Positions 63,965 to 64,000 of a DNA stretch of 64,000 nucleotides are shown piece after piece. The notes below the pieces were generated by a model. It was not told where the DNA came from, made no database searches, and was given only the letters and a program-made list of their open reading frames with translations. Origin of the DNA: Acidomonas methanolica (lineage in GTDB: Bacteria > Pseudomonadota > Alphaproteobacteria > Acetobacterales > Acetobacteraceae); assembly GCF_004346035.1 (NCBI RefSeq), contig NZ_SLZN01000001.1, forward strand, positions 124,001 through 188,000, in the 5' to 3' direction. Every line of letters begins with the position of its first letter. Within the stretch, counting starts at the first letter, position 1. The position numbers were made by a program, and so were the translations under genes.

Positions 63965-64000
63965 CGGGCCTTCGCCCCGCCCGCATCTTGCGGGACGCGA

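Noticed and set aside
1-64000. tRNA genes, rRNA, CRISPR arrays, insertion sequences or prophage
   Set aside because: I found no T-loop-like signatures in gaps, no repeated spacer-like units, no transposase and no integrase; gene order and composition look uniform.

Overview
The window reads as an ordinary, densely packed chromosomal segment of a high-GC alphaproteobacterium, most likely a member of the Acetobacteraceae (acetic acid bacteria and relatives). This rests on protein style and gene order (aroE-coaE-dnaQ; purN/purM beside hda, ppk and ppx; divergent mfd and recG; recO, tsf, rpsB and dnaE close together), on an FA2H-like fatty acid hydroxylase, and on the KdsB/heptosyltransferase envelope genes. 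I see no rRNA or tRNA gene, insertion sequence, prophage, CRISPR array or integration scar. Genus is not resolved.

Layout. 1-1461: two glycosyltransferases (one cut by the window edge). 1469-4993: leftward dnaQ, coaE, aroE, an N-formylglutamate amidohydrolase and a Tat-targeted TlpA-like thioredoxin, tightly coupled. 4992-8718: argH with a small LptM-type lipoprotein, convergent gluQRS, an HNH protein and a CHRD-domain protein. 8818-15179: surface lipid and polysaccharide block: fatty acid 2-hydroxylase, two GT4 glycosyltransferases and an outer-membrane export lipoprotein run rightward; KpsE- and KpsT-like export subunits run leftward; no KpsM permease is present in the window. 15422-19956: dapB, metK, trmB and ETF-ubiquinone oxidoreductase. 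19969-25720: divergent mfd and recG. 25883-29631: a GGDEF-EAL protein with degraded active sites, an LpxR-like lipid A deacylase and a two-domain cold-shock protein preceded by a possible overlapping leader ORF. 29751-32759: kdsB-pheA-dapA-smpB operon. 32871-36534: hisN, serA, comM. 36555-38750: metC and a sulfurtransferase. 38891-46410: AI-2E-type membrane protein, EEP-family protein, cardiolipin synthase, bpt, parC, a lipoprotein and recO. 46462-52291: tsf, rpsB, a FlaG-like small protein and dnaE. 52314-57563: MFS exporter, omega-aminotransferase, GFA protein, NCS1 permease and CDP-diacylglycerol pyrophosphatase. 57560-63964: ppx and ppk1 (polyphosphate), hda, then purM-purN.

Much of the sequence is core metabolism and information processing: lysine (dapA, dapB), aromatic amino acids (aroE, pheA), serine, histidine, arginine, methionine and purines, with replication and repair (dnaE, dnaQ, hda, parC, recG, recO, mfd). 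Envelope work is the second theme (kdsB, GT9, LpxR-like, cls, cdh, capsule-type export, fatty acid hydroxylase).

I did not find a convincing undescribed system. The best leads are small: TTAA-N7-TTAA (CtrA-type) sites upstream of comM and of the FlaG-like gene; a 47-codon ORF whose stop overlaps the TTG start of the cold-shock gene; a GGDEF-EAL protein with catalytic substitutions in both domains, preceded by a 10-bp direct repeat with 20-bp periodicity; and several hairpin-rich leaders (metK, metC, rpsB-tsf).
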